A stretch of 64,000 bases of DNA from an uncultured Shewanella sp. (GCF_947501665.1 NZ_CANMWS010000027.1:1-64000), one strand, 5' to 3'. Shown: positions 8,301 through 17,121, numbered from the stretch's first letter. The notes: generated by a model from the letters alone, not told the origin. Numbers and translations are program-made.

Positions 8301-11273
8301 ATTCAAGCTCAGTTTAATGGATGTGAACTTTGTCCGCCTTTAGGCTCAGCAGGAATGAATTCAATCGATTTTGAACAGGAAAAAGCTTTGATGCGTTTTT
8401 CTCAACTCATGGAATCGCATAAAGGTTCGTCTGTGGCCGCTGAAGATGAAGTCGAGATGATGAGACAAGTTGGGGGGGGGATGAGCCCAATGTTCCCTGC
8501 TTCTAGTCAAGTCATACATTCAGTTTACGAAACACGCTTGCACACTTTAATACCTGCTTATTTACAGCAACGTGATGCTATGCAAGAGGTACACAGCGCA
8601 TTTTTGACAGCAAGTGAGTTTACCCATAAATTGAGCAGACAGGAATTACAGTCAAAGTATAGAGACTCCTTTTTTCATGCCAAGAAGAAGGCGACATTAC
8701 CTGATGATTCTCAGCATATACTGGCGCTGTCAGCAAAGAGCGATAAGCTAGCAAAGCCAAAAGATTGTATTTGGGATTTTGAAGAGTTACAGGAGTATGC
8801 AGAAGGGGAAATTGCGAATGTATTTGGGCCCGAGTATAAGGTCATTGATACTTATTCTCGACGTGTTCGCTTGCCGACAACGGATTATCTCTTGGTCTCT
8901 CGTGTCACAAAACTTGATGCGACTATCCATGAGTTTAAGCCTAGTTCGATGACAACTGAGTATGACATTCCTATCGATGCGCCTTATTTATTGGATGGAC
9001 AAATTTTATGGGCTGTTGCTGTTGAATCTGGGCAGTGTGATTTGATGTTGATCAGTTATTTAGGTATCGACTTTGAAAATAAGGGGGAGCGAGTATATCG
9101 ATTGTTAGATTGTAGTTTAACTTTCTTAGGCGACCTCCCCAGAGCGGGTGATACATTACGTTATGATATTAAAATCAATAAATTTGCTCGTAATGGTGAC
9201 ACTTTGTTGTTCTTTTTTTCTTATGAATGTTTTGTCGATGATAAAATGATTTTGAAAATGGATGATGGGTGTGCCGGCTTTTTTACTGATGCTGAGCTAG
9301 CTGATGGAAAAGGGGTGATTAAAACAGAGTCAGAAATAGCCACGAGAGAGCAAGCACTCAAGCAAAATAGCCCTTCTTTTCCCCCTTTATTGCATTGCCA
9401 AAAAACGCATTTTGGTTTGGATGAAATTTGTCAGTTGAGTGAGGCTAATTTAGAGAAGTGTTTTGGAAAGAGTCACCGGGCTGATGGTCTTAAGCAAATG
9501 TCATTGAGTTTCACCTCTCGGCAATTTTTAATGATTGAATCAGTCAGCCAAGTTGATATTAATGGTGGTGCCTGGGGGCTGGGGTTTATTGAAGCCCATA
9601 AAACATTAGCACCTGATCATTGGTACTTCCCTTGTCATTTTAAAGATGATCCTGTGATGGCGGGCTCCTTAATGGCTGAAGGCTGTGGTCAGTTATTGCA
9701 GTTTTATATGCTTTATTTAGGTATGCAGACGTTAACGCAATCTGGCCGTTTTCAGCCTTTAGTTGAACTGACTCAAAAAGTGAGGTGTCGAGGGCAAGTG
9801 ATCCCTCAGTCAGGTCAATTAACCTATCAAATGGAAATTACTGAAATTGGATTAAGTCCTAGGCCTTATGCGAAGGCGAATGTTGATATTTTACTTAACG
9901 GTAAAGTGGTGGTTGATTTTAGGGATTTAGGTGTGGTGTTAAAAGAAGAAGAGGAATGTGAACGTTATCAAGGACACTTGACGTTATTAGAGCAACAAAA
10001 CCAACAATTTCATACTAATGCTCCTTTGATGCAGAAAATTGACGATGTTAACGCTGAGGCCAATAAAGGAGTGATCCCATTTAAACATGTTTCTGCACCG
10101 ATTACGCCGGATTATCCTAATCGAGAACCGAATACACTACCTTTTACACCCTATCACTTATTTGAATTTGCAACGGGCAATATTGAAAATTGTTTTGGAG
10201 AAGACTTTGCCGTGTATCGCAATCGTATTTCTCCTCGAACGCCTTGTGGTGATTTACAATTGACCACAAGAATTATTGATATAAAGGGGACACGAGGGGA
10301 GTTTACTGAGCATGCTTTTTGTGTTGCTGAATATGATGTGCCTCAGGATGCATGGTATTTTAAGCAAAATAATCACCCAACTAAAATGCCTTACTCGATT
10401 TTAATGGAAATATCTTTACAGCCAAATGGCTTCATATCGGGTTATATGGGGACCACGTTACAGATCAGTGGTGAGGATTTATTTTTCCGTAACTTGGATG
10501 GAAAAGGGACATTAATTCGTGAAGTAGACTTGCGGGGAAAAACGATAGTGAATCGCTCAGTGTTACTGTCTACAGTGATAGCTGGAATGAACATTATACA
10601 GCGTTTTACTTTTGAGCTGAGTTGTAATAATGAGGTGTTTTATAACGGAGAGGCCTCTTTTGGCTATTTCACGCAAGGGGCATTAACTCATCAACTTGGA
10701 CTGGATAACGGTCAAACGACCCAAGCTTGGCATCATCAACAACAGTGTGAGCCCGATCACCATATTGATTTAATCGATAAAAACAGCCGTTATTTTTGTG
10801 CCAGTAAAGCACAGCCTTATTTTAAATTGGCGGGTGGTCAACTTCATTTTATCGATGAAGTGGATATTGTCGAGCAAGGAGGTTGTCAAGGCATAGGGTA
10901 TGCTTTTGCTAAGCGGGTAATCGATCCCAGTGATTGGTTTTTTCAATGTCATTTTCATCAAGATCCCGTTATGCCTGGTTCTTTAGGGGTTGAAGCCATT
11001 ATAGAGTTAATGCAGGTTTATGCGATTAATCAACACTTAGGTGCGCAGTTCAATAATCCTAAAATCAATCATATTCTTTCTGAGATTGAATGGAAATATA
11101 GAGGTCAAATTACGCCGCTAAATACTCATATGTCTGTGGATGTGCATATTTTGGCTATTCGTGATGAGCCGGGGAAAAAAGTCATTATTGGTAGAGCGAA
11201 TTTAAGTAAAGATGGTCTGCGAATTTATGAGGTCAATAATATTGCGATTTGTATTGAAGAAGCCAATGAATAA
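5373..11273 (+). CDS. pfaC: PUFA synthase subunit PfaC (KS, chain length factor, two FabA-like dehydratases)
   Basis: The start is ATG 5373 because AGGAG lies at 5362-5366 with good spacing; an upstream in-frame TTG (5352) has no such site. The 1966-residue protein shows four domains. First is an active ketosynthase with nucleophile DAACASS (Cys222), then VECHATGTPLGD and KSNLGHLLTAAG supplying the two His residues. Second is a ketosynthase-like chain length factor in which the Cys position is Glu707 (SASEQS), so it should not condense. Third and fourth are FabA-type dehydratase hot-dog domains with active-site blocks HFKDDPVMAGSL (nt ~9636-9670) and HFHQDPVMPGSL (nt ~10950-10985). In the pathway PfaC extends the chain and performs the dehydration/isomerisation steps that place cis double bonds. 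The 43-bp gap from pfaB and 26-bp gap to pfaD indicate one operon. Domain order and length match the family. Confidence 0.96.
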   Translation: MPPHNKKALHQLPFLSHEDVNKGSKIAIVGLAALYPEAKDVETFWQNLLQKKDVRSPISAQELGENVDDYRGKKGENDRFYCDKGSYIRQFEFDASGYQMCEDELHALDQSVQWALDTSRRALIDAGITLTPSGLEKVGLVMGALSFPTRQSNKLFLPLYDRVIEKALKTRFKLQHGHRLTLTESMQVKEVDFQHSPHCHYAQLVAKALGLGGVNFNLDAACASSVYSLKLACDYLNQQKADVMLAAAVSGADPFVINMGFSIFHAYPDNDISIPFDPRSQGLFAGEGAGVLVLKRLKDAIESHDHIYAVVDGVGLSNDGKGQFVLSPNSKGQVTAYERAYRTSAIAPKDVEVVECHATGTPLGDKVELTSMEQFFSDKLAGSSAPLLGAVKSNLGHLLTAAGMPGIMKMIYSMNTGKLPPSMHIEQAMSSPNGLFSEHSFFDDVIDWPVKNNKNEKHAGVSVFGFGGCNAHLVMSSFQPEMMEESIHLGSEQVSSSMGYQRESEPGKPLSITGIAAHFGPFDDINSFDRAIQNYQHGFISLPEKRWKGMDKHADILVDFGLKAVPKGAYIDRFKLDFLRFKLPPNEDDRLIPQQLLLMKMADEAIRDAGLKSGQHVAVLVAMEAELELHQFRGRVNLHTQLKNSLDKQGISLTNEEYLALEAISMDSILPAAKLNQYTSFIGNIMASRVASLWDFSGPAFTVSASEQSVTRCLEIAKQWFKHQDEKDPLEAVVIAAVDLSGSIEKIYATAHCQPVAIDPNPVLKPQESAEMSHSPNWNVGEGAGAIVLQIKEDAKLDHVYADLLECVSKVNISENENNTDILQYVSAKVSMIESSVAPSSQAQQLSKQLNTFLSQLPQAQYSKVSDRIGHTFAAAGMASLLHLLLKLRETPIEQSCGDEVNGLVNIMSEDEQSLLILTQTKPHQQALNKRLLQGGNVHEDRALNKPVVQLMKEVVLGGKDIFQTLLNAELNNEAGIQAQFNGCELCPPLGSAGMNSIDFEQEKALMRFSQLMESHKGSSVAAEDEVEMMRQVGGGMSPMFPASSQVIHSVYETRLHTLIPAYLQQRDAMQEVHSAFLTASEFTHKLSRQELQSKYRDSFFHAKKKATLPDDSQHILALSAKSDKLAKPKDCIWDFEELQEYAEGEIANVFGPEYKVIDTYSRRVRLPTTDYLLVSRVTKLDATIHEFKPSSMTTEYDIPIDAPYLLDGQILWAVAVESGQCDLMLISYLGIDFENKGERVYRLLDCSLTFLGDLPRAGDTLRYDIKINKFARNGDTLLFFFSYECFVDDKMILKMDDGCAGFFTDAELADGKGVIKTESEIATREQALKQNSPSFPPLLHCQKTHFGLDEICQLSEANLEKCFGKSHRADGLKQMSLSFTSRQFLMIESVSQVDINGGAWGLGFIEAHKTLAPDHWYFPCHFKDDPVMAGSLMAEGCGQLLQFYMLYLGMQTLTQSGRFQPLVELTQKVRCRGQVIPQSGQLTYQMEITEIGLSPRPYAKANVDILLNGKVVVDFRDLGVVLKEEEECERYQGHLTLLEQQNQQFHTNAPLMQKIDDVNAEANKGVIPFKHVSAPITPDYPNREPNTLPFTPYHLFEFATGNIENCFGEDFAVYRNRISPRTPCGDLQLTTRIIDIKGTRGEFTEHAFCVAEYDVPQDAWYFKQNNHPTKMPYSILMEISLQPNGFISGYMGTTLQISGEDLFFRNLDGKGTLIREVDLRGKTIVNRSVLLSTVIAGMNIIQRFTFELSCNNEVFYNGEASFGYFTQGALTHQLGLDNGQTTQAWHHQQQCEPDHHIDLIDKNSRYFCASKAQPYFKLAGGQLHFIDEVDIVEQGGCQGIGYAFAKRVIDPSDWFFQCHFHQDPVMPGSLGVEAIIELMQVYAINQHLGAQFNNPKINHILSEIEWKYRGQITPLNTHMSVDVHILAIRDEPGKKVIIGRANLSKDGLRIYEVNNIAICIEEANE

Positions 11274-11299
11274 ATTGTTATTAATTGAGGCGCTAATAT

Positions 11300-12976
11300 A
11301 TGGAAAAAACCAAGCTCAGTGAGCAACCATTATCTCCTTGGCCATGGCAAATTGATGTCTCTCACGTGAGCTTTGATTTGGCCGACATGTCTCAACAATT
11401 AAATGATCTTAGTTTAGGCTGCTACTTCGTTAATCATAGCAATAAAGGACTAGGGATCAGCCAACAAGCCTCGCTCATTGATCCACACCGTTTTGACTCG
11501 AGCAAACATATGTCTAGAACTGATGATTTTGTTTCAACCAATAAGGCCCACTTGCCGGTAAGTGCTTTTGCGCCAGCATTAGGCACACAAAGTTTAGGCG
11601 ATCGTCATTTTAGGCGTGTACATGGTGTTAAGTATGCTTATTATGCGGGGTCTATGGCAAATGGTATTTCTTCAGAAGAGCTGGTGATTGCCTTAGGAAA
11701 GGCGGGCATTTTATGTTCTTTTGGTGCAGGAGGGTTAGTGAAAGATCGTATTGAACAGGCCATCATACGCATTCAAGCTGCTTTACCGAATGGTCCTTAT
11801 GCTTTCAATCTATTACACAGTCCAAGTGAGCCTGCAATGGAACAGTCCAGTATTGGACTATTTTTAAAACATAAAGTACGGACTGTGGAAGCGTCTGCGT
11901 TTTTGGGGTTGACGCCGCAAATTGTGCATTATCGAGCTGCAGGCTTGAGTTGTGATTTAAATGGAAAAATATGTATTAAGAATAAAGTGATAGCAAAAGT
12001 TAGCCGCGTGGAAGTTGCGCGGCATTTTATGCAGCCTGCGCCAATTAAGTTATTACAAGGGTTAGTTGATGAAGGCTTAATCACAGCAGAGCAAATGTTA
12101 CTGGCTCAAAAAGTACCAATGGCTGATGATATTACTGCAGAGGCCGATTCTGGTGGACATACTGATAATCGCCCATTGGTGACTTTATTACCCACATTGC
12201 TAGCGCTTAGAGACAGTATTCAATCTCAATATCAGTACTCGACTCCTTTACGTGTGGGTGCTGGTGGGGGAATTGGTACTCCTGATGCGGCATTAGCCGC
12301 GTTTAATATGGGAGCGGCTTATATTGTGACGGGCTCAGTCAATCAAGCTTGTGTAGAAGCGGGAGCGAGTGAACATACTCGTCAGTTGTTATCAACGACG
12401 GAGATGGCCGATGTGACAATGGCACCTGCTGCGGATATGTTTGAAATGGGCGTTAAATTACAAGTGGTAAAAAGGGGGACCTTTTTTCCTATGAGAGCCA
12501 ATAAGCTGTACGATATTTATAGTCATTATGATGGTATTGAAGCTATCCCTATTAAAGAACGAGAGAAGCTAGAATCGCAAATATTTAGGCGGAGCTTAGA
12601 GGAAGTATGGGAAGGCACGGTGAGTTTTTTCAACGAGCGAGATCCCAAGGTTCTTGAACGTGCAATGAGTCATCCTAAGCGTAAAATGGCTTTGATTTTT
12701 AGATGGTATTTGGGTTTATCGAGTCGTTGGTCAAATGTAGGTGAAGCCGGTAGAGAGATGGATTACCAGATTTGGGCTGGGCCTGCGTTAGGAGCATTTA
12801 ATCAATGGGCTAAGGGCAGTTACCTTGATGACTATAAAGCCCGTCATGCTGTCGATATAGCGAAACATTTACTTTATGGCGCAGCTTATCTTAATCGAGT
12901 TAATCATATTATTGCTCAAGGAATAAACCTTCCTGTTGAATTGAGGCGATGGTCACCGAGTAAAAGCATGATTTAA
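11300..12976 (+). CDS. pfaD: PUFA synthase subunit PfaD, FMN-dependent enoyl reductase
   Basis: The 558-residue protein is the last gene of the pfa operon; GAGG at 11287-11290 precedes ATG 11300. It belongs to the nitronate monooxygenase-like TIM-barrel flavoproteins. Visible landmarks are AFNLLHSPSEPAMEQ (about residue 170), the ADSGGHTDNRP block with the likely active-site His (about residue 282), and the phosphate-binding glycine stretch RVGAGGGIGTPDAALAAF followed by AAYIVTGSVNQAC (about residues 317-350). The C-terminal third (KRGTFFPMRANKLYDIY onward) is the PfaD-specific extension. In the pathway it reduces the trans-2-enoyl intermediate of each cycle where no double bond is kept. A strong terminator starts at the stop codon, so the operon ends here. 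The protein length agrees with the family. Confidence 0.96.
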   Translation: MEKTKLSEQPLSPWPWQIDVSHVSFDLADMSQQLNDLSLGCYFVNHSNKGLGISQQASLIDPHRFDSSKHMSRTDDFVSTNKAHLPVSAFAPALGTQSLGDRHFRRVHGVKYAYYAGSMANGISSEELVIALGKAGILCSFGAGGLVKDRIEQAIIRIQAALPNGPYAFNLLHSPSEPAMEQSSIGLFLKHKVRTVEASAFLGLTPQIVHYRAAGLSCDLNGKICIKNKVIAKVSRVEVARHFMQPAPIKLLQGLVDEGLITAEQMLLAQKVPMADDITAEADSGGHTDNRPLVTLLPTLLALRDSIQSQYQYSTPLRVGAGGGIGTPDAALAAFNMGAAYIVTGSVNQACVEAGASEHTRQLLSTTEMADVTMAPAADMFEMGVKLQVVKRGTFFPMRANKLYDIYSHYDGIEAIPIKEREKLESQIFRRSLEEVWEGTVSFFNERDPKVLERAMSHPKRKMALIFRWYLGLSSRWSNVGEAGREMDYQIWAGPALGAFNQWAKGSYLDDYKARHAVDIAKHLLYGAAYLNRVNHIIAQGINLPVELRRWSPSKSMI

Positions 12977-13003
12977 AAAATGAGGTCGGCGACCTCATTT
13001 TTC
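12975..13003. terminator. Intrinsic terminator at the end of the pfa operon, probably bidirectional
   Basis: An A-tract, the perfect stem TGAGGTC-GGC-GACCTCA (12981-12997) and a T-tract form a rho-independent terminator directly after the pfaD stop. The A-tract on the other side lets it also serve the small minus-strand gene ending at 13036. Confidence 0.9.
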
Positions 13004-13035
13004 AGTATATCTTATTGATTATACTGGGGGTGATA

Positions 13036-13263
13036 TTATTGGACTCGCTCCCAGCGGATCCCTTTTGCAATGATTTTTCGCTTTTTAATGGGATCGGGCT
13101 CAGTACCAAAGAAACGACATAAATAATGTAGGCTATTAATATAAAGTGGTACCCAAAAGGCGATATGCGTTTTGACTATGGGTTTGACGTTGGTTTTTTT
13201 TACAGTGGAGTGCTTCAAATAAGTGACTTTGTCAGAAGTGATATATTTGGGGGAATTATCCAT
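13036..13263 (-). CDS. Small conserved-looking hypothetical protein downstream of pfaD
   Basis: I do not recognise this protein. It is 75 residues if started at ATG 13263, which is preceded by an excellent ribosome-binding site (AAAGGAG, seven bases upstream). A longer frame to 13326 exists but places this site inside the gene. The product is basic (Lys/Arg-rich at both ends). The middle holds a short aromatic/hydrophobic stretch (IAFWVPLYINSLHYLCRFFG), too short and polar to call a clear membrane helix. There is no signal peptide. It converges on the pfaD terminator and stands alone, 160 bp from the next gene start on its own strand's downstream side being pfaD. Being real is supported mainly by the ribosome-binding site and the shared terminator; function is unknown. 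Confidence 0.6.
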   Translation of the reverse strand: MDNSPKYITSDKVTYLKHSTVKKTNVKPIVKTHIAFWVPLYINSLHYLCRFFGTEPDPIKKRKIIAKGIRWERVQ

Positions 13264-13485
13264 TATTATTGCTCCTTTATTATCCATAAAGCATAAAAGA
13301 GTGCGATAACGTGTAGGCTCATTCACGTGGAAAGCTGAATCGATAATACACTCTTTTGAATGCCAAGGTTACCTTTTACTGCCTGTATGTAACTTGAATT
13401 AATTGAAATGAAAAGATAAAGGGACAATTAAAGGTGTTTTTACTGCATTATTAACCTCATTACTATGGCTATAAATAAATGATGT

Positions 13486-14139
13486 TTAGGCTAAGATTGG
13501 AATGAGGGCCTCATAGATAATCCCTAATGCGATAGCAATAAAAATAATGCCTGTTGCCAAATTAATGAAAGGGGTGATGCGTTGAAGTGTCGTTTGAATA
13601 TGGGGTTTAGACAGGAATAAGCTGAGTAGGCTAAACCATAACAGTGACAGCAGGAAAAGTAATACCACACTCGCCAGTTGAGTGCCGATATTGATAGAAG
13701 GTGTGATAAGGGTTGAAAATAGTGTAATAAAAAAGATGAGGGCTTTTGGGTTGAGTAAATTTGTGAGTAGCCCTTGCCTAAATCCTTGAAATGGGCTGAG
13801 CGGTTTACATGATGGTCTCTTGTCATGATCTGATGATGTTGCATGGAAGTGAGTGAATACGGCTTTTAATGCATGAGTGCCTATCCAAGCCAGATAGGAT
13901 GCACCGATGAGTTGGATCAGAGTATATAGGATCAGAGAGCTGTGAATAACTAAACTAACACCGGTTAAACTTAAGCTTGTGAGGATTAAAATACCGACTG
14001 AAATACCAAGCGCTGTCGTCAGTGCAACTTGGCGAGTTTGTTGAGTGGCTATTTTGACTGTTAGTGCAAAATCAGGGCCTGGACTCATGAGGGCTAAACT
14101 GTGGATCACGGCTAATGTCGTGAGTAATTCAACATTCAT
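13486..14139 (-). CDS. LysE/RhtB family amino-acid exporter
   Basis: The 217-residue integral membrane protein has about six hydrophobic segments and the family signature near the N-terminus (HSLALMSPGPDFALTVK, residues ~13-29). A second typical block is FRQGLLTNLLNPKALIFFITLF (about residues 123-144). Members export amino acids or related small molecules across the inner membrane by proton antiport; the substrate cannot be told from sequence. The gene upstream on the same strand (14460-15296) encodes an AraC-type regulator, a frequent partner of RhtB-type exporters, so regulation by that protein is likely. A dispersed repeat copy sits between the two genes, so they are probably not simply co-transcribed. 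Length is normal for the family (about 200-220). Confidence 0.9.
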   Translation of the reverse strand: MNVELLTTLAVIHSLALMSPGPDFALTVKIATQQTRQVALTTALGISVGILILTSLSLTGVSLVIHSSLILYTLIQLIGASYLAWIGTHALKAVFTHFHATSSDHDKRPSCKPLSPFQGFRQGLLTNLLNPKALIFFITLFSTLITPSINIGTQLASVVLLFLLSLLWFSLLSLFLSKPHIQTTLQRITPFINLATGIIFIAIALGIIYEALIPILA

Positions 14140-14233
14140 ATGTGTTTTTACCTTGTTTTATCTAATGATCGTTATTGTGAGCCATATTTGTTTTTGAGTA
14201 TTGTAAAAAATTGCATCTTGCATCTTGCAGTTT

Positions 14234-14440
14234 GGGGGACGCTGATCTTTGTTGATGATTTCTGCAGTAGCTTGTCATTTATTGATAAAAGGCAGAGTTT
14301 ATGCTCGGCTTTGGTTCCAGACCTCCTCTCTTCCCCATTCTCCTTCTTTTATAAAACAGGATCTGGGTCTACAGACTGCGCCGAGATCAAAACACATTTA
14401 TCTTAGGGGTTATTAAAGACTAAAGAACAGTTTCCTTAGT
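14234..14440 (+). repeat. Family 1 dispersed repeat (MITE-like), copy A, end-degraded
   Basis: About 207 bp, same orientation as copy B at 22771. Matching blocks include TTTCTGCAGTAGCTTGTC, AAAGGCAGAGTTTATG, TTCTTTTATAAAACAGGATC, GATCAAAACACATTTATCT and ACTAAAGAACA. The middle of the element is diverged or shortened and both terminal repeats are eroded. It lies between the AraC regulator and the exporter. The 88-residue reading frame across it is not a gene. Confidence 0.75.
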
Positions 14441-14459
14441 AGAAATAATGCTGTACTTC

Positions 14460-15296
14460 TCAAGCTGTAATTTGACGTTGAAAATGGCTGGGAGTCATTA
14501 AATAAGCGGCTTTAAAGGTTTTATTGAAATGACTTTGATCAAAAAAGCCCATATTATGAGCGATACTGGTGGATTTATCGCCTTTTAATAATGCTTTTTT
14601 AGCATATTCTAATCTAAGGCATTTAAGGTAAGCATGGGGTGTGATACCTGTGGCTTTTTTAAATTGCCGAAGGAATTGAAATTGACTTAACCCTGTTTGG
14701 GTAGCGAGTTCTTCCAATTTAAATGCGTGTGTGAGTTGGCTGTGGAACAGAGATTTAATGTTTTTTAATTGTTGATGACTTAAAGAAAAAGAATGCTTTG
14801 GATCAGCAAGGCTTCCTTTACAATGGCGTAATATTAGTTCTGTTGTAAAAGCCATGGTTGTGGTTTCTTTAATCAGTTGGCTGTCAATATTGTTTTTGTC
14901 TTGTTGTGTCAGTAAGTGATGTAATTGCAAAAAAGCCTGACATAATTGAGAACAGGGCAATATAGCATGTTGGAAATAACAAGAGGTGTGTTTGAGTTCT
15001 TGTGTAATGTGATGAAAATAGTGAATGGGGATAGACATCACATTGGCTGTGTAGCCCTCTTCTTGATGACTTGTTCCATCATGAACTTCATCAGGATTGA
15101 GCGTTGATAATACCGTATTGCCGACATGATACTGCTGTCCTTTATGGGAATAGCGTTGACTGCCTTGTGAGATAAGCCCGACATGGTAATCTAAGTGAAC
15201 ATGCTTTTCAAAAGTGAAATGTTGAAATCGAGCACGACTGACAGCCATTTCTGCAATGCTAGGGTGTTGCCAATAATGAATATAATCTTGTTGCAT
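14460..15296 (-). CDS. AraC-family transcriptional regulator
   Basis: The 278-residue protein has an N-terminal cupin-like sensing domain (HVHLDYHVGLISQGSQRY, residues ~33-50, and a HDG motif near residue 73) and a C-terminal pair of helix-turn-helix motifs. The first is FKLEELATQTGLSQFQFLRQF (about residues 192-211). The second follows the signature ATGITPHAYLKCLRLEYAKK and runs through STSIAHNMGFFDQSHFNKTFK. Such two-domain members bind a small ligand with the cupin part and activate a nearby transporter or catabolic gene. The downstream gene on the same strand is a LysE/RhtB exporter, the probable target. The divergent neighbour is nadE, so the 246-bp intergenic region holds both promoters. 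The ligand is unknown. Confidence 0.92.
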   Translation of the reverse strand: MQQDYIHYWQHPSIAEMAVSRARFQHFTFEKHVHLDYHVGLISQGSQRYSHKGQQYHVGNTVLSTLNPDEVHDGTSHQEEGYTANVMSIPIHYFHHITQELKHTSCYFQHAILPCSQLCQAFLQLHHLLTQQDKNNIDSQLIKETTTMAFTTELILRHCKGSLADPKHSFSLSHQQLKNIKSLFHSQLTHAFKLEELATQTGLSQFQFLRQFKKATGITPHAYLKCLRLEYAKKALLKGDKSTSIAHNMGFFDQSHFNKTFKAAYLMTPSHFQRQITA

Positions 15297-15542
15297 GTGA
15301 TGTATTTTGTTGGCTAGCTTGTATTGCCTTTCGATATAACGTTGTCAAAATTAATATCGAAAGCGTAAATGAATAGCGCTATGTTAGTCTTTGCCATAAG
15401 CTGTGACTAGTAAATAATTGCAGTGATAGCAGATTGCCAGTGTTTCTACATTGGTATCTTTAGATTGCAAGGGTATAATCCTATCATTTTTTAATACTAC
15501 ATTTATTGACAATAATGATACTTGATATCAATAGGAGCCTCA

Positions 15543-16391
15543 GTGAAAGGTCAGATCATAAGAGAAATGAAAGTGTTAAAGGTTATTGATCCTGCTTTTG
15601 AAGTGCAAAGACGCGTAGCATTTATTAAGGCTAAGTTGAAGCAGTCAAGCCTTCATGCTTTAGTATTGGGGATCAGTGGTGGGGTAGACTCATCTGTCGC
15701 TGGTCGATTATGTCAGCTAGCCGTTAATGAACTCAATGAAGACGTTATTGAGACAAAGGCTGAGGCAAATCAATCTGAGTATCAATTTATTGCCGTGCGT
15801 TTACCCTATAAAGTGCAAAAAGATGAGGATGAAGCACAGCTTGCTTGTCAATTTATTCAGCCGTCAAAACAAGTGACCGTTAATATTGCTCAAGGGGTGG
15901 ATGAACTTCATTTAGCCACTTTGAAGGGGATTGATGCTGCTGAGTTAGTCAGTGATAGTACTAATATTGATTTTGTTAAAGGTAATGTTAAAGCAAGAAT
16001 GCGCATGATTGCTCAATATCAGATTGCAGGGGTTATTGGTGGCTTAGTGGTGGGGACAGATCATAGCGCTGAAAATATAACAGGATTTTATACTAAATGG
16101 GGTGATGGCGCTTGTGATCTTGCGCCATTATTTGGGCTTAATAAGCGACAGGTGAGGCAAATTGCCCGTTATTTGGATGCACCAGAAACATTAGTGGTGA
16201 AAGCACCGACAGCCGATCTGGAATGCGATAAGCCGCAATTAGAAGATGAGGCGGCATTAGGTTTAACTTATGAACAAATTGATGATTTTCTTGAAGGTAA
16301 AGAAGTATCGAGTTTTGTGAGCGATAAGCTCATTGCGGTTTATAAAGCGACGCAGCATAAACGACAGGCTATTCCAACCATTTATGATTAG
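15543..16391 (+). CDS. nadE: Ammonia-dependent NAD+ synthetase
   Basis: The enzyme amidates deamido-NAD+ with ammonia and ATP, the last step of NAD+ biosynthesis. The ATP-pyrophosphatase P-loop SGGVDSSV is at about residues 45-52. Further family blocks are VKGNVKARMRMIAQYQIA, VVGTDHSAENITGFYTKWGD and the C-terminal PTADLECDKPQLEDE. I chose GTG 15543 (282 residues) because AGGAG lies at 15533-15537 and the N-terminus then aligns with E. coli NadE (QII...INAEEEIRRSVDFLK). An earlier in-frame TTG at 15522 has no ribosome-binding site. The protein belongs to the short, glutaminase-less class. It is a single gene read divergently from the AraC regulator. Confidence 0.94.
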   Translation: MKGQIIREMKVLKVIDPAFEVQRRVAFIKAKLKQSSLHALVLGISGGVDSSVAGRLCQLAVNELNEDVIETKAEANQSEYQFIAVRLPYKVQKDEDEAQLACQFIQPSKQVTVNIAQGVDELHLATLKGIDAAELVSDSTNIDFVKGNVKARMRMIAQYQIAGVIGGLVVGTDHSAENITGFYTKWGDGACDLAPLFGLNKRQVRQIARYLDAPETLVVKAPTADLECDKPQLEDEAALGLTYEQIDDFLEGKEVSSFVSDKLIAVYKATQHKRQAIPTIYD

Positions 16392-16427
16392 TGATTATAT
16401 CTAAATTAGATTTTAATATGAAATGAT

Positions 16428-16456
16428 TAGCGCTCAGAAATGAGCGTTATTAATTA
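16428..16456 (+). terminator. Weak terminator-like hairpin after nadE
   Basis: CGCTCA-GAAA-TGAGCG (16431-16446) is followed by an AT-rich tail (TTATTAATTAA) with only short T-runs. It is positioned to end the nadE transcript. Confidence 0.5.
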
Positions 16457-16666
16457 AAGACTAATAATTATTATATTAATTAATTACAATTATTATTCAT
16501 ATTATTTGGCTATAAACAAATAGCTTTAAGCTGCTAAAAACAACCATAACATTGAAAATGTTATTTTTTTGTTTTTATTTTTTGATTTTAGATTAGAATG
16601 GGCTGATTATTTTATACTAATATTATAGCGTTCAATCATGGAGTATCAATAATAAGGATATCGATT

Positions 16667-17068
16667 ATGAAAACGTTTATTTGTTCACTCTGTATGAGCT
16701 TAGCATTAGGGCTAAGCATGTCAATTCAGGCCGATCCTATTCAAGATTTAAGTATGAATGCTTACAAAGCGGGTTGGTTTCCAAACTTTTATCAAGGGCA
16801 AGCCATGACCTGCCCTAAAGCGTGTGATGTTTGGGTCGGCACGCGTGCCGAATATGAAAGAACCAATGATGTTGTCTCGAAGCATGATGTTGCTTATGTG
16901 TGTAAGATAACCCGAGATCCAGCAATTATTATGGATCCACAAAATGATCCTAGCTCACATTGGGTTTATGGCTCGCAGTTTGATGATATTCCAGCTTGTT
17001 TTGCTGGCACTTCTTGGGGACAAACAATAGGCTCTGATTTATTTATGTGCCTGTGTGTTGATTATTAA
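16667..17068 (+). CDS. Small secreted cysteine-rich hypothetical protein
   Basis: I do not recognise a named family. The 133-residue product starts with a clear Sec signal peptide (residues 1-22, cleavage after SIQA). The mature part has six cysteines: TCPKAC, YVCKI, PACFAG and a C-terminal CLC, suggesting three disulfides in the periplasm or outside the cell. The spacing of the Cys residues with a YGSQFDD segment before the last ones gives the look of one compact domain. TAAGGA lies a few bases before the ATG and supports this start. It is monocistronic: a 275-bp very AT-rich leader precedes it and a terminator follows. No transmembrane segment follows the signal peptide. Confidence 0.8.
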   Translation: MKTFICSLCMSLALGLSMSIQADPIQDLSMNAYKAGWFPNFYQGQAMTCPKACDVWVGTRAEYERTNDVVSKHDVAYVCKITRDPAIIMDPQNDPSSHWVYGSQFDDIPACFAGTSWGQTIGSDLFMCLCVDY

Positions 17069-17121
17069 TGATAACAAAGTTGTTTGAGTAAATAGAGTTA
17101 AGGTTAGGTGATAATTTAAGG

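Noticed and set aside
14140..14406. 88-residue plus-strand reading frame between the exporter and the AraC gene
   Set aside because: It crosses family 1 repeat copy A and has low coding character.
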